Below, one piece after another: positions 16,666-24,413 of a stretch of 64,000 nucleotides of DNA. Both the position numbers and the translations under genes were made by a program. The stretch's first letter is position 1, and each line of letters opens with the position of its first letter. This stretch comes from Alphaproteobacteria bacterium MedPE-SWcel. GTDB lineage: Bacteria > Pseudomonadota > Alphaproteobacteria > Rhodobacterales > Rhodobacteraceae. The stretch is taken from the NCBI GenBank assembly GCA_001874255.1, contig MPDC01000007.1, positions 62,001 to 126,000 of the forward strand, written 5' to 3'. The notes below the pieces were generated by a model that did no database searches, was not told the DNA's origin, and saw only the letters and a program-made list of their open reading frames with translations.

Positions 16666-18117
16666 ATGAGCATTCTGGAGCTATTGATCGAAGGCGAGAA
16701 GGTACCCGCAGAGGGCGGGCGCACGTTTACCCGCAAGAACCCCCTCACCGGCGGTGTCGCGACCGAGGCGGCTGCCGCATCGGTCGAGGATGCGATCCGC
16801 GCGGCCGATGCCGCGGCGCGGGCCTTTCCCGAATGGTCGAATACCGGCCCGGCACAGCGGCGCGGCCTGTTGCTCGCGGCGGCCGATAATCTGGAGGCCT
16901 GCAAGGCGGATATCGCACAGGCCATGGCCGAAGAGCTTGGCGCGACGGCGGCTTGGGCCGGGTTCAACGTCATGCTGGCTGCGGGGATGCTGCGGGAAGC
17001 GGCGGCGATGACCACCATGATCAAGGGCGAGATCATCCCCTCGAACCGTCCCGGCTCCATGGCGATGGCGATCCGCCAGCCGGCCGGCGTGGTGCTCTCC
17101 ATCGCCCCGTGGAACGCGCCGGTGATCCTCGGGGTGCGCTCTATCGCGATGCCGCTGGCCTGTGGCAATACGGTGGTGATGAAATCCTCCGAGCTGTCGC
17201 CGCGCACCCATGCGCTGATTGTCGAGGCGATGCAGGGGGCGGGGCTGCCCAAGGGGGTGTTGAACGTCATCTCCAACGCGCCGGATGATGCGGGCGAGAT
17301 CGTCGAGGCGCTGATTGCGCATTCGGCCGTGCGCCGGGTGAATTTCACCGGCTCGACCCGGGTCGGGCGGATCATCGCCAAGCTCGCCGCCGAGAACCTG
17401 AAACCGGCCTTGCTGGAGCTGGGCGGCAAGGCGCCGATGATCGTGCTGGAGGATGCCGATCTGGATGCCGCCGTCGCCGCTGCCGCCTTTGGGGCCTATA
17501 TGAACCAGGGGCAGATCTGCATGTCGACAGAGCGGCTGATCGTGCATGAGGCCATCGCCGACGCCTTTGTCGAAAAGCTGGCCGAGAAGGTCCGCAGCCT
17601 GACCGTCGGCGATCCGCGCGCGGGCAATACGCCGCTCGGCTGCGTCGTCGACAAGGGCGCGGTGGACCGCATCATGGGGCTTGTGCGCGACGCCGAGGAC
17701 AAGGGCGCGCGGATCATGGCCGGCGGTCATGCCGAGGGGGTCCTGATGGAGGCGACCCTGATTGACAATGTCACCCCTTCGATGCGGATCTATACCGAAG
17801 AGAGCTTTGGCCCGACGGCGTCGGTCGTGCGGGTGGGCAGCATCGACGAGGCGGTGAGGGTGGCCAATGACACCGAATATGGTCTGTCGGCCAGCATCTT
17901 CGGGCGCGACACCGTGCGGGCGATGACTGTCGCCAGGCGGATCGAGAGCGGCATCTGCCACATCAACGGGCCGACCGTGCATGACGAGGCGCAGATGCCG
18001 TTTGGCGGGGTCAAGGATTCCGGCTACGGCCGCTTTGGCGGCACCGCAGCGATCGAGGAATTCACCACATTGCGCTGGATCACCGTTCAGGACGGCCAGC
18101 CGCAGTATCCGATCTGA
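16666..18117 (+). CDS. NAD(P)-dependent aldehyde dehydrogenase
   Basis: 483-residue ALDH-superfamily enzyme with the catalytic cysteine C285 (GQICMSTERL), general base E251 (LELGGKAP) and the cofactor segment FTGSTRVGR. The GQICMST form is frequent in salicylaldehyde, benzaldehyde and vanillin dehydrogenases. Start ATG 16666 follows GGAGAGAGAAGAC; ATG 16651 directly after the livF-like stop is less well served. In this cluster it would oxidise the aldehyde released by the ThDP-dependent decarboxylase to an acid. The exact substrate is not determined. Confidence 0.88.
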   Translation: MSILELLIEGEKVPAEGGRTFTRKNPLTGGVATEAAAASVEDAIRAADAAARAFPEWSNTGPAQRRGLLLAAADNLEACKADIAQAMAEELGATAAWAGFNVMLAAGMLREAAAMTTMIKGEIIPSNRPGSMAMAIRQPAGVVLSIAPWNAPVILGVRSIAMPLACGNTVVMKSSELSPRTHALIVEAMQGAGLPKGVLNVISNAPDDAGEIVEALIAHSAVRRVNFTGSTRVGRIIAKLAAENLKPALLELGGKAPMIVLEDADLDAAVAAAAFGAYMNQGQICMSTERLIVHEAIADAFVEKLAEKVRSLTVGDPRAGNTPLGCVVDKGAVDRIMGLVRDAEDKGARIMAGGHAEGVLMEATLIDNVTPSMRIYTEESFGPTASVVRVGSIDEAVRVANDTEYGLSASIFGRDTVRAMTVARRIESGICHINGPTVHDEAQMPFGGVKDSGYGRFGGTAAIEEFTTLRWITVQDGQPQYPI

Positions 18118-18127
18118 GGGCACATCC

Positions 18128-18895
18128 ATGTTTGATCTTGACGGGAAGGTCTGCGTGATCACCGGCGGCGCCGGGTCTCTGGGGCTGGCTGCGGCACGTC
18201 TGCTGCGGGAGCAGGGGGCGCGGGTGGCGCTGGTCGATCTGGATCTGGCCGCGCTGGACACGGCGGCAGAGACGGCGTTCGGGGCGAATTGCGACGATAT
18301 TCTCTGCCTCGCGGCCGATGTCTCGGATGAGGCGCAGGTGCGGCGCACGGTGGCGCGCACGGTGAAACACTTTGGCGGCATCGATGTGCTGTTGTCGAAC
18401 GCGGGTATTTTCGGCACTGTGGCCGCGATCGAGGACTATCCGACCGAGGTCTTTGACAAGGTCATGTCGGTGCATGTGCGCGGGGCGTTTCTGATGGCGA
18501 AACATGTGGTGCCGCATATGCGCGACGGTGGCAGCATCGTGCTGACCTCCAGCGTTGCGGCCACCCGCGGCGATCCGGGGGTCTATGCCTATATCACCGC
18601 GAAACATGCGCTGACCGGGTTGATGCGGGTGCTGGCAAAGGATCTTGCGCCACGGGGGATCCGGGTCAACGCCATCGCGCCGGGGCCGATCGACAACGGG
18701 TTTCAAAAGCGGGTCGAGGACGGGCTGGGCGCAGCCATCGGCCGCGATGGCTGCGCGTTCTTTGACGAGATGATCCCGATGGGTCGCCATGGGCGCGCCG
18801 AGGAAATCGCCGCCTCGGTTCTCTATCTTGCCTCGGCGCAGTCGGGGTTCACCACCGGTCATCTGTTGATGGCCGATGGCGGAATGTCGGTCTGA
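18128..18895 (+). CDS. Short-chain dehydrogenase/reductase (SDR)
   Basis: 255-residue classical SDR. NAD(P) is bound by TGGAGSLG (residues 12-19); an aspartate at the end of the second strand (LVDLDL) favours NAD+. The catalytic set is S (LTSSVAAT), Y and K in YITAK. NAG is present as SNAGIF. It lies 10 bases after the aldehyde dehydrogenase. Its likely role is oxidation of a hydroxy group of the imported compound (for example a 2-hydroxy acid to a 2-oxo acid), which would feed the next enzyme; this is inference from gene order. Confidence 0.88.
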   Translation: MFDLDGKVCVITGGAGSLGLAAARLLREQGARVALVDLDLAALDTAAETAFGANCDDILCLAADVSDEAQVRRTVARTVKHFGGIDVLLSNAGIFGTVAAIEDYPTEVFDKVMSVHVRGAFLMAKHVVPHMRDGGSIVLTSSVAATRGDPGVYAYITAKHALTGLMRVLAKDLAPRGIRVNAIAPGPIDNGFQKRVEDGLGAAIGRDGCAFFDEMIPMGRHGRAEEIAASVLYLASAQSGFTTGHLLMADGGMSV

Positions 18896-18938
18896 TGCGC
18901 GCGCCAAGCCCGCGCGTCGGACGGGAAGGATCGGCATT

Positions 18939-19010
18939 ATGACAGAAGAGCCCATGACAGAAGACGCCATGACCCAGGACCCCATGAGTGAGGACGCCAT
19001 GACAGACGCA
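18939..19010 (+). repeat. 15-bp tandem repeat, each unit opening with ATG
   Basis: Units begin at 18939, 18954, 18969, 18984 and 18999. Each starts with an in-frame ATG and ends in CCC or GCC (first unit ATGACAGAAGAGCCC). The repeat forms the start of the ThDP enzyme gene, so five alternative start codons lie in one frame; only the first has a good ribosome site. Confidence 0.93.
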
Positions 19011-20729
19011 GGCCACATCACCGCAGGCGGGGCCATTTTCGGAAAGCTCAAGGCGCTGGGCGTGGAGTATGTCTTTGCCAATTCGGGAACGGATTTCCCG
19101 CCCATCATCGAAGGTCTGGTCGAGGCCAGACGCGCGGGCATGGACCTGCCGACGCCGGTGACGGTGCCGCATGAACATGCCGCCGTATCGATGGCCCATG
19201 GCTACTGGCAGATGACAGGGCGCCCGCAGGCGGTTCTGCTGCACACGAATGTGGGCCTGTCAAACGGGGCGACCGCCGCGATCAATGCCTGGTGCGATCA
19301 GGTGCCCATGATCCTGATGTCGGGCCGGACGCCGGTGACCGAACACTCGCGCTTTGGGGCGCGGACGGTGCCGATCGGCTGGGGACAGGAGATGTTCGAT
19401 CAGGAGGCGCTGGTGCGGGAGACCACGAAATGGCACTACGAGCTGCGCTTTGCCGATCAGATCTCTGAAGTGATGGACCGGGCCTGGGCGATCTGCAATT
19501 CCACCCCCAAGGGGCCGATCTATCTGAGCCTGCCGCGTGAAGTCCTGTGCGAGAGCTGCCCGCCGGAGGGGCTGGACCGGCCCTCGCGCATTGCCCCCGT
19601 GGTGACGGCGCCCGATGCAACCGCCCTGGCGCGCGCGGCCGAGGCGTTGCGCAGGGCCGAGGCGCCGCTCGTCATTGCGCAACGGGGGGCGGGGGGAGCG
19701 GTGGGATTTTCCGCGCTGCAGCAGCTCTGCGAGACCCATGCGCTGCCGCTGTCGCATTACTGGTCGAACCAACTGTCGCTGCCGTTGTCGCATCCGATGC
19801 AGGTGGGCGCGGATCCCGGACCGTGGCTGGCCGAGGCCGATGTGGTTCTGGTTCTGGACGCGCTCGCGCCCTGGTTTCCGGACAAGGTCACGCTGCGCGA
19901 CGACGTCACGGTGATACAGGCCGGACCGGACCCGTTGTTCTCGCGCACGCCGGTGCGCAACTTTCCGGCGGCGATCACCCTGGCGGGCCCGGTGGAAACC
20001 GTCATCGGGGCGCTGGCGCGGGAGATGGCCGGACCGGGCCCGCAGGCGGCGCATCTGTCGGCCCGCCGCGACCGGATCACGGCCGCATCCAAGGCGGCGC
20101 GCGCCGAGGTGGTATCCACCGCCGAGGCCGGATGCACGGCCCCCATGAGCAAGGACTGGGTCAGCCTGTGTCTGGGGCGGGCGATCCGGGCGCAGGCCGC
20201 GCAGGGCCGCAACGCCACCGTGTTTCACGAGCTGGGATGCCCGCTGATGCCGCTGGATCTCGACCAGCCGGGCAGCTATTTTCAGGAACCCCATTCCGGC
20301 GGCCTCGGCTGGGGGCTGCCTGCGGCCATCGGGGCGCAGATGGCAGATACCGATCGCCTGGTCTTTGCGACGATGGGCGATGGCAGCTACATGTTCGCCA
20401 ACCCCACCGCCTGCCATCTGGTGGCCGAAGCACATGAGGTTCCGGTGATCGTTCTGGTGCTCAACAACGAGGAATGGGGCGCCGTCCGGCATTCGGTCGA
20501 GGGTCTCTACCCCGAAGGCGCAGCCCGGGCCGCCAATGAGGTGCCGCTGACCTCGCTGCGGCCGAGCCCCGATTTCACCATGACCGCAGCCGCCAGCCGG
20601 GCCTGGACCGAGACCGTGACCGATGGGGCCGATCTGCCGGGTGCGCTTGATCGCGCCATAGCGGTGGCCACCGCCGAACGCCGGCAGGTGGTGCTGAATA
20701 TCGCCATTGCCCGGACCGCCCCGCACTAG
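18939..20729 (+). CDS. ThDP-dependent enzyme, benzoylformate-decarboxylase-like, with repeat at N-terminus
   Basis: 596-residue ThDP enzyme with the three domains of acetolactate synthase/decarboxylases. The cofactor glutamate is E79 (PHEHAAV). H102 (LLHTNVG) lies 23 residues later, the same spacing as Glu47-His70 in Pseudomonas benzoylformate decarboxylase. The Mg/ThDP motif is GDGS at 480-483 ending in NN at 509-510. A 2-oxo acid decarboxylase is therefore likelier than a carboligase. The first 24 residues are a five-residue repeat (MTEEP, MTEDA, MTQDP, MSEDA, MTDA) outside the conserved fold. GGGAAGGA precedes the first ATG at 18939. Confidence 0.83.
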   Translation: MTEEPMTEDAMTQDPMSEDAMTDAGHITAGGAIFGKLKALGVEYVFANSGTDFPPIIEGLVEARRAGMDLPTPVTVPHEHAAVSMAHGYWQMTGRPQAVLLHTNVGLSNGATAAINAWCDQVPMILMSGRTPVTEHSRFGARTVPIGWGQEMFDQEALVRETTKWHYELRFADQISEVMDRAWAICNSTPKGPIYLSLPREVLCESCPPEGLDRPSRIAPVVTAPDATALARAAEALRRAEAPLVIAQRGAGGAVGFSALQQLCETHALPLSHYWSNQLSLPLSHPMQVGADPGPWLAEADVVLVLDALAPWFPDKVTLRDDVTVIQAGPDPLFSRTPVRNFPAAITLAGPVETVIGALAREMAGPGPQAAHLSARRDRITAASKAARAEVVSTAEAGCTAPMSKDWVSLCLGRAIRAQAAQGRNATVFHELGCPLMPLDLDQPGSYFQEPHSGGLGWGLPAAIGAQMADTDRLVFATMGDGSYMFANPTACHLVAEAHEVPVIVLVLNNEEWGAVRHSVEGLYPEGAARAANEVPLTSLRPSPDFTMTAAASRAWTETVTDGADLPGALDRAIAVATAERRQVVLNIAIARTAPH

Positions 20730-20771
20730 CGGCGCACCCCGGATCACCGAAGAGACGATAGGGAGGAAACC

Positions 20772-21809
20772 ATGTCTTTTTCAAGAATACTCACGACGTC
20801 TGCAGTCGCCCTCGGCCTGATGGCCGCAGGAGCCGCCGCGCAGGATATCCAGCTCAAGCTGCATCACTTCCTGAGCCCCAAGGCCCCGGCGCATACGCAG
20901 ATGCTGGAGCCCTGGGCACAGCGCATCGAGGAGGCCACCGACGGGCGCGTGAAGATCGAGATCTTCCCGGCGATGACGCTGGGGGGCAAGCCGCCGCAGC
21001 TGCCACGGCAGGCGCGTGACGGCGTGGTCGATCTGGTCTGGATCGTCAATGCATATGCGGCCGGCGCCTTTCCCCGCACCGAGGTGTTCGAGCTTCCGGG
21101 CGTGCACAAAGGCGACAATGCCGCGGTGAACAAGGCGATGCTCGCCATGTACGACGACTACCTCGCGGATGACTTCCAGGGCGTGGTGCCGATGTTCCAG
21201 CATGTCCATCAGGGGCAGGCGATCCACATGGCGAATGAAGAGATCCGCAACCCGGCCGACCTGGTGGGCAAGAAGATCCGCATCCCGTCCCGGACCGGCT
21301 CCTGGGTGCTCGAGTCGCTTGGCGCCTCCCCGGTGCAGACCTCCGTTGGCGAGATCCCGGTGGCCTTGTCGAAAAAAGTCATCGACGGCGCGCTGATCCC
21401 CTTCGAGATCATTCCGGCGCTCAAGATCCACGAGGTGACGGGATATCAGATCGAGGGACCGCAGGGGCAGCGCCTGGGCACGACCTCTTTCTCGGTGCTG
21501 ATGAACGAGGCCAAATGGGACAGTCTGCCCGATGACATCCAGGCGATTTTCCGCGAGGTGTCAGACGCGGACTGGCATGCCGAGGTCGGTCAGGTCTGGG
21601 CCGGTGCCGATGCCTTCGGGATCAAGATCGCGACGGAGAGCGGCAACAGCCATGTGCAGCTGAATGACGCGGAATGGAGCGCCTTCGAAGAGGCGATGTC
21701 GCCGGTGGTTGGCCGCTGGATCGAGGACATGGAGAGCAAGGGCATCGACGGGCAGGCGCTCTATGACCGGGCCGTCGAGCTGGTCGATCAGAACATGGCC
21801 ACGCAGTGA
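20772..21809 (+). CDS. TRAP transporter solute-binding protein, DctP family
   Basis: 345-residue periplasmic DctP-type protein. Signal peptide ends at AAGAAA-QDIQ. Family marks: LHHFLSPKAPAHTQML at the mature N-terminus, RVKIEIFPAMTLGG, and the conserved arginine region KKIRIPSRTGS that usually binds the substrate carboxylate. GGGAGGAAACC precedes ATG 20772. TRAP importers of this type move organic acids using the sodium gradient. It follows the ThDP enzyme after 42 bases and belongs to the same catabolic cluster. Confidence 0.92.
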   Translation: MSFSRILTTSAVALGLMAAGAAAQDIQLKLHHFLSPKAPAHTQMLEPWAQRIEEATDGRVKIEIFPAMTLGGKPPQLPRQARDGVVDLVWIVNAYAAGAFPRTEVFELPGVHKGDNAAVNKAMLAMYDDYLADDFQGVVPMFQHVHQGQAIHMANEEIRNPADLVGKKIRIPSRTGSWVLESLGASPVQTSVGEIPVALSKKVIDGALIPFEIIPALKIHEVTGYQIEGPQGQRLGTTSFSVLMNEAKWDSLPDDIQAIFREVSDADWHAEVGQVWAGADAFGIKIATESGNSHVQLNDAEWSAFEEAMSPVVGRWIEDMESKGIDGQALYDRAVELVDQNMATQ

Positions 21810-21810
21810 G

Positions 21811-22341
21811 ATGAGTGCGGACATGCGCAGCGCGGGGCGGTTTCGTCCCGCGCGTCGTCTCATCGAAGGCTGGGCGATCCTCGGGGGGCTGGTGCTCTGT
21901 GGTGTGGTCATCGTCAACGCCTGGTCGATCCTCGCCGGCTGGCTGGCCAATAGCCCGTTTCCCGGCGATTTCGAGCTGACGGAGATGGGGACCGCGATCG
22001 CGGTCTTCGCCTTCCTGCCCTATTGCCAGCTGACCGGGGCGAATGTCTCGGCGGATATCTTCACCATGCGGGCCTCGCCGCTTCAGGTCGCGGTGATGTC
22101 GCTTGTTGCGGCCGTGGTGGCCTGCGCCTTTGCCGGGGTGCTGATCTGGCGCATGTGGCTGGGTCTGGTGGACTACCGCACCTACACGGAATTCACCGGC
22201 ATTCTGGAAATCCCGATCTGGTGGGCCTTTGTCCCGGCACTGATCTCTCTCGTCCTGCTGCTGGTTGCTGCGCTCATCACCCTGACCGAAGCGATCACCG
22301 CCCTACGTACAAACCGGAGCCAACGATCTTGGACAGCCTGA
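21811..22341 (+). CDS. TRAP transporter small membrane subunit, DctQ family
   Basis: 176 residues with four hydrophobic segments, the size and topology of DctQ. The motif FELTEMGTAIAVFAFLPYCQ is typical of the family. ATG 21811 follows the DctP stop by one base and a second ATG lies at 21823. It bridges DctP and the large DctM subunit in the inner membrane. Confidence 0.88.
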   Translation: MSADMRSAGRFRPARRLIEGWAILGGLVLCGVVIVNAWSILAGWLANSPFPGDFELTEMGTAIAVFAFLPYCQLTGANVSADIFTMRASPLQVAVMSLVAAVVACAFAGVLIWRMWLGLVDYRTYTEFTGILEIPIWWAFVPALISLVLLLVAALITLTEAITALRTNRSQRSWTA

Positions 22342-23684
22342 CCATCGGACTGACGGGGCTTGTGGTCCTTGTCGTGCTCATCGCCATCCGCATTCCCATC
22401 GCCTATGCCATGCTGCTTGTCGGCGGCGTCGGGACGGCGCTGCTGAACGGCTGGCCCATCGTGCTGAGCCAACTCAAGGACCTCGCATATGCGCAATTCT
22501 CGACCTATGATCTGTCGGTGGTTCCGCTCTTTGTGCTGATGGGGGCCATCGCGTCGCGGACCGGGCTGTCGGCGGATCTGTTTCGGGCGGCAAACGCCTG
22601 GCTGGGCTGGATGCGGGGCGGAGTGGCGATGGCCGCGATCGCCGCCTGCGCGGGGTTCGGCGCGGTCTGCGGATCGTCGCTGGCCACGGCCTCCACCATG
22701 GGCCGGGTGGCGCTGCCGGAACTGAAGCGGTATCGCTATTCAAACCGGCTCGCCACGGGCACGATTGCGGCGGGCGGCGTGCTGGGGATCCTGATCCCCC
22801 CCTCTGTCGTGCTGATCATCTATGCGATCATCGTCGAGGCCAATGTCGTGACCATGTTCATGGCGGCGCTGCTGCCGGGGGTGATCGCGGTCTTCTTCTT
22901 CATCCTCACCATCCTGGCCTATACCACGCTGGTGCCCGGCTCCGGGCCTGCGGGGACACGGGCCGACCGCAGCGAGCTGATCGCCTCCACGCTCAATATC
23001 TTTCCGGTGCTGGTGGTGTTCATGGCGGTGATCGGGGGGCTGTATTTCGGGCTGTTCAACCCGACACCTGCGGCCGCCGTCGGGGTGGTGATGGTGGCGC
23101 TGATCGCTGTGCTGCGCCGCAAGCTGACCCTCGCGGACAGCCGCGCGGCCTTGCTGGAGACCGCCCGCACCACGGGAATGGTGTTTCTGATCCTTCTGGG
23201 GGCGGAGCTGCTGAAGATCTTCATGGCGCGGGGGGGCGTGCCGCAGGCCATGGCCGAGATGATGGCCAATTCCGGCCTTGCGCCGATGACGACGCTGATT
23301 GTTCTGCTTGCGGCGCTCATTCTGCTGGGCTGCCTGATGGACAGCCTGTCGATGATCCTGCTGGTCATCCCCTTCTTCTGGCCGGTGCTGGTCGAAATCA
23401 ACGGCGGCGATTATGGATCCGCCGCGCAGAGCCCCTTTGGCCTGACCACCGAGGAGCTGAAGATCTGGTTCGGGATCCTGGCCCTGATCGTGGTGGAGCT
23501 GGGGCTGATCACGCCGCCGGTGGGGATGAATGTCTTCATCATCTCGGCACAGGCGCCGGACGTGCCCATGCGCGACACGTTTCTCGGGGTGATGCCGTTC
23601 TTTGTCGCAGAGCTGATCCGCGTTGCGCTGCTGGTGGCGGTGCCGGGGATCGTCTTTGTCCTGCCGCGGCTTCTCGGCGGCTAG
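22329..23684 (+). CDS. TRAP transporter large membrane subunit, DctM family
   Basis: 451-residue polytopic inner-membrane protein of the DctM family (about twelve segments). Family marks: RIPIAYAMLLVGG, AGFGAVCGSSLATASTMG, GILIPPSVVLIIYAI and GLITPPVGMNVFI. The likely start is TTG 22329, nine bases after GGAG and overlapping the DctQ stop by 13 bases; no ATG lies upstream of the first membrane segment in a sensible place. It is the last gene of the cluster and is followed by a strong terminator. Confidence 0.9.
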   Translation: MDSLTIGLTGLVVLVVLIAIRIPIAYAMLLVGGVGTALLNGWPIVLSQLKDLAYAQFSTYDLSVVPLFVLMGAIASRTGLSADLFRAANAWLGWMRGGVAMAAIAACAGFGAVCGSSLATASTMGRVALPELKRYRYSNRLATGTIAAGGVLGILIPPSVVLIIYAIIVEANVVTMFMAALLPGVIAVFFFILTILAYTTLVPGSGPAGTRADRSELIASTLNIFPVLVVFMAVIGGLYFGLFNPTPAAAVGVVMVALIAVLRRKLTLADSRAALLETARTTGMVFLILLGAELLKIFMARGGVPQAMAEMMANSGLAPMTTLIVLLAALILLGCLMDSLSMILLVIPFFWPVLVEINGGDYGSAAQSPFGLTTEELKIWFGILALIVVELGLITPPVGMNVFIISAQAPDVPMRDTFLGVMPFFVAELIRVALLVAVPGIVFVLPRLLGG

Positions 23685-23720
23685 CGGTCGCGGCTGCGGC
23701 CTGTTTGCTATCGCCGTTTC

Positions 23721-23752
23721 AATGGGACCACCTGTCATCGGGTGGTCCCATT
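23721..23752 (+). terminator. Rho-independent terminator after the TRAP genes
   Basis: Perfect 12-base stem: AATGGGACCACC (23721-23732) with GGTGGTCCCATT (23741-23752), loop TGTCATCG. It closes the cluster 12068-23684. The T-run after it is short (TT then CACGTT). Confidence 0.8.
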
Positions 23753-23966
23753 CACGTTCCGCTATGTTTCCCAATGCAGGCCATTATGCAGGCCATTGAA
23801 TTGCGACAGGTTTTGAATTCAGATTTCTGAATGCAATCTTGCATTCCCGCAAAACCGGGCCAACACAATAAAAGTTGGCACTTTTACGACAGGTCTTTAA
23901 TCTTGGACGGATTAACGGAAGAGACTCACCCTTTAAAAATAAATATACACCAACAGGGAGATTGAA
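23753..23966 (+). promoter_or_regulatory. AT-rich uspA leader with stacked palindromes
   Basis: The region is clearly richer in AT than its surroundings. It holds a perfect 12-base direct repeat ATGCAGGCCATT (23774-23785 and 23786-23797). Palindromes follow: TTCAGA-TT-TCTGAA (23818-23831), GAATGCA-ATCT-TGCATTC (23829-23846) and GCCAAC-N9-GTTGGC (23859-23879). The arms of the first two overlap, as for operators of competing or dimeric regulators. The binding proteins are unknown. An AGGGAGA ribosome site precedes uspA. Confidence 0.55.
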
Positions 23967-24404
23967 ATGACAGCAAAAATTGTCATTGGCCTCGACGGGA
24001 CGGACACCGGTGAACGTGCGTTGGCATTTGCAAAGGATCTGGCATCGCGCATGGATGTCTGTGAATTGCTCGTCGCCTACGTGATTGAATGGTCGCCGTT
24101 CACTTTCCAGACCGCCGAAGAAAACGAGCGACGGCACAAGCGTCGCGAAGAGGAAATCGAGTTGGCAACCTCCCGGATCGTTGATCCCGCGGTTGCCAAA
24201 CTCAAGGAGGCAGGCTTTGCGGCGACGGGTCTGGTCCGCCACGGCGATGTCGCTGAAACATTGAACAGGCTGAGCAATGAGAACGGGGCGACGCAGATTG
24301 TCGTCGGCCGCGCCTCATCCGATGGGTTTACCAAACGTCTTTTTGGCAGCTCAACGCAGAATCTTGTCATGCACGCCGATGTGCCGGTCACAGTGGTTGG
24401 ATAG
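23967..24404 (+). CDS. Universal stress protein, UspA family
   Basis: 145-residue single-domain UspA protein: KIVIGLDGTDTGERALAFA at the N-terminus and VVGRASSDGFTKRLFGSSTQNL at the C-terminus (shortened here to its ATP-loop region). The ATP-binding pattern G-x2-G-x9-G-S is only partly kept, with serine where the second glycine is expected, so ATP binding is uncertain. The gene overlaps the ribosome site of the symporter that follows, suggesting that the two are regulated together. The pairing of a UspA protein with a sodium-coupled importer recalls TeaD with the TRAP importer TeaABC in Halomonas. Confidence 0.88.
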   Translation: MTAKIVIGLDGTDTGERALAFAKDLASRMDVCELLVAYVIEWSPFTFQTAEENERRHKRREEEIELATSRIVDPAVAKLKEAGFAATGLVRHGDVAETLNRLSNENGATQIVVGRASSDGFTKRLFGSSTQNLVMHADVPVTVVG

Positions 24405-24413
24405 GAGCATTTG

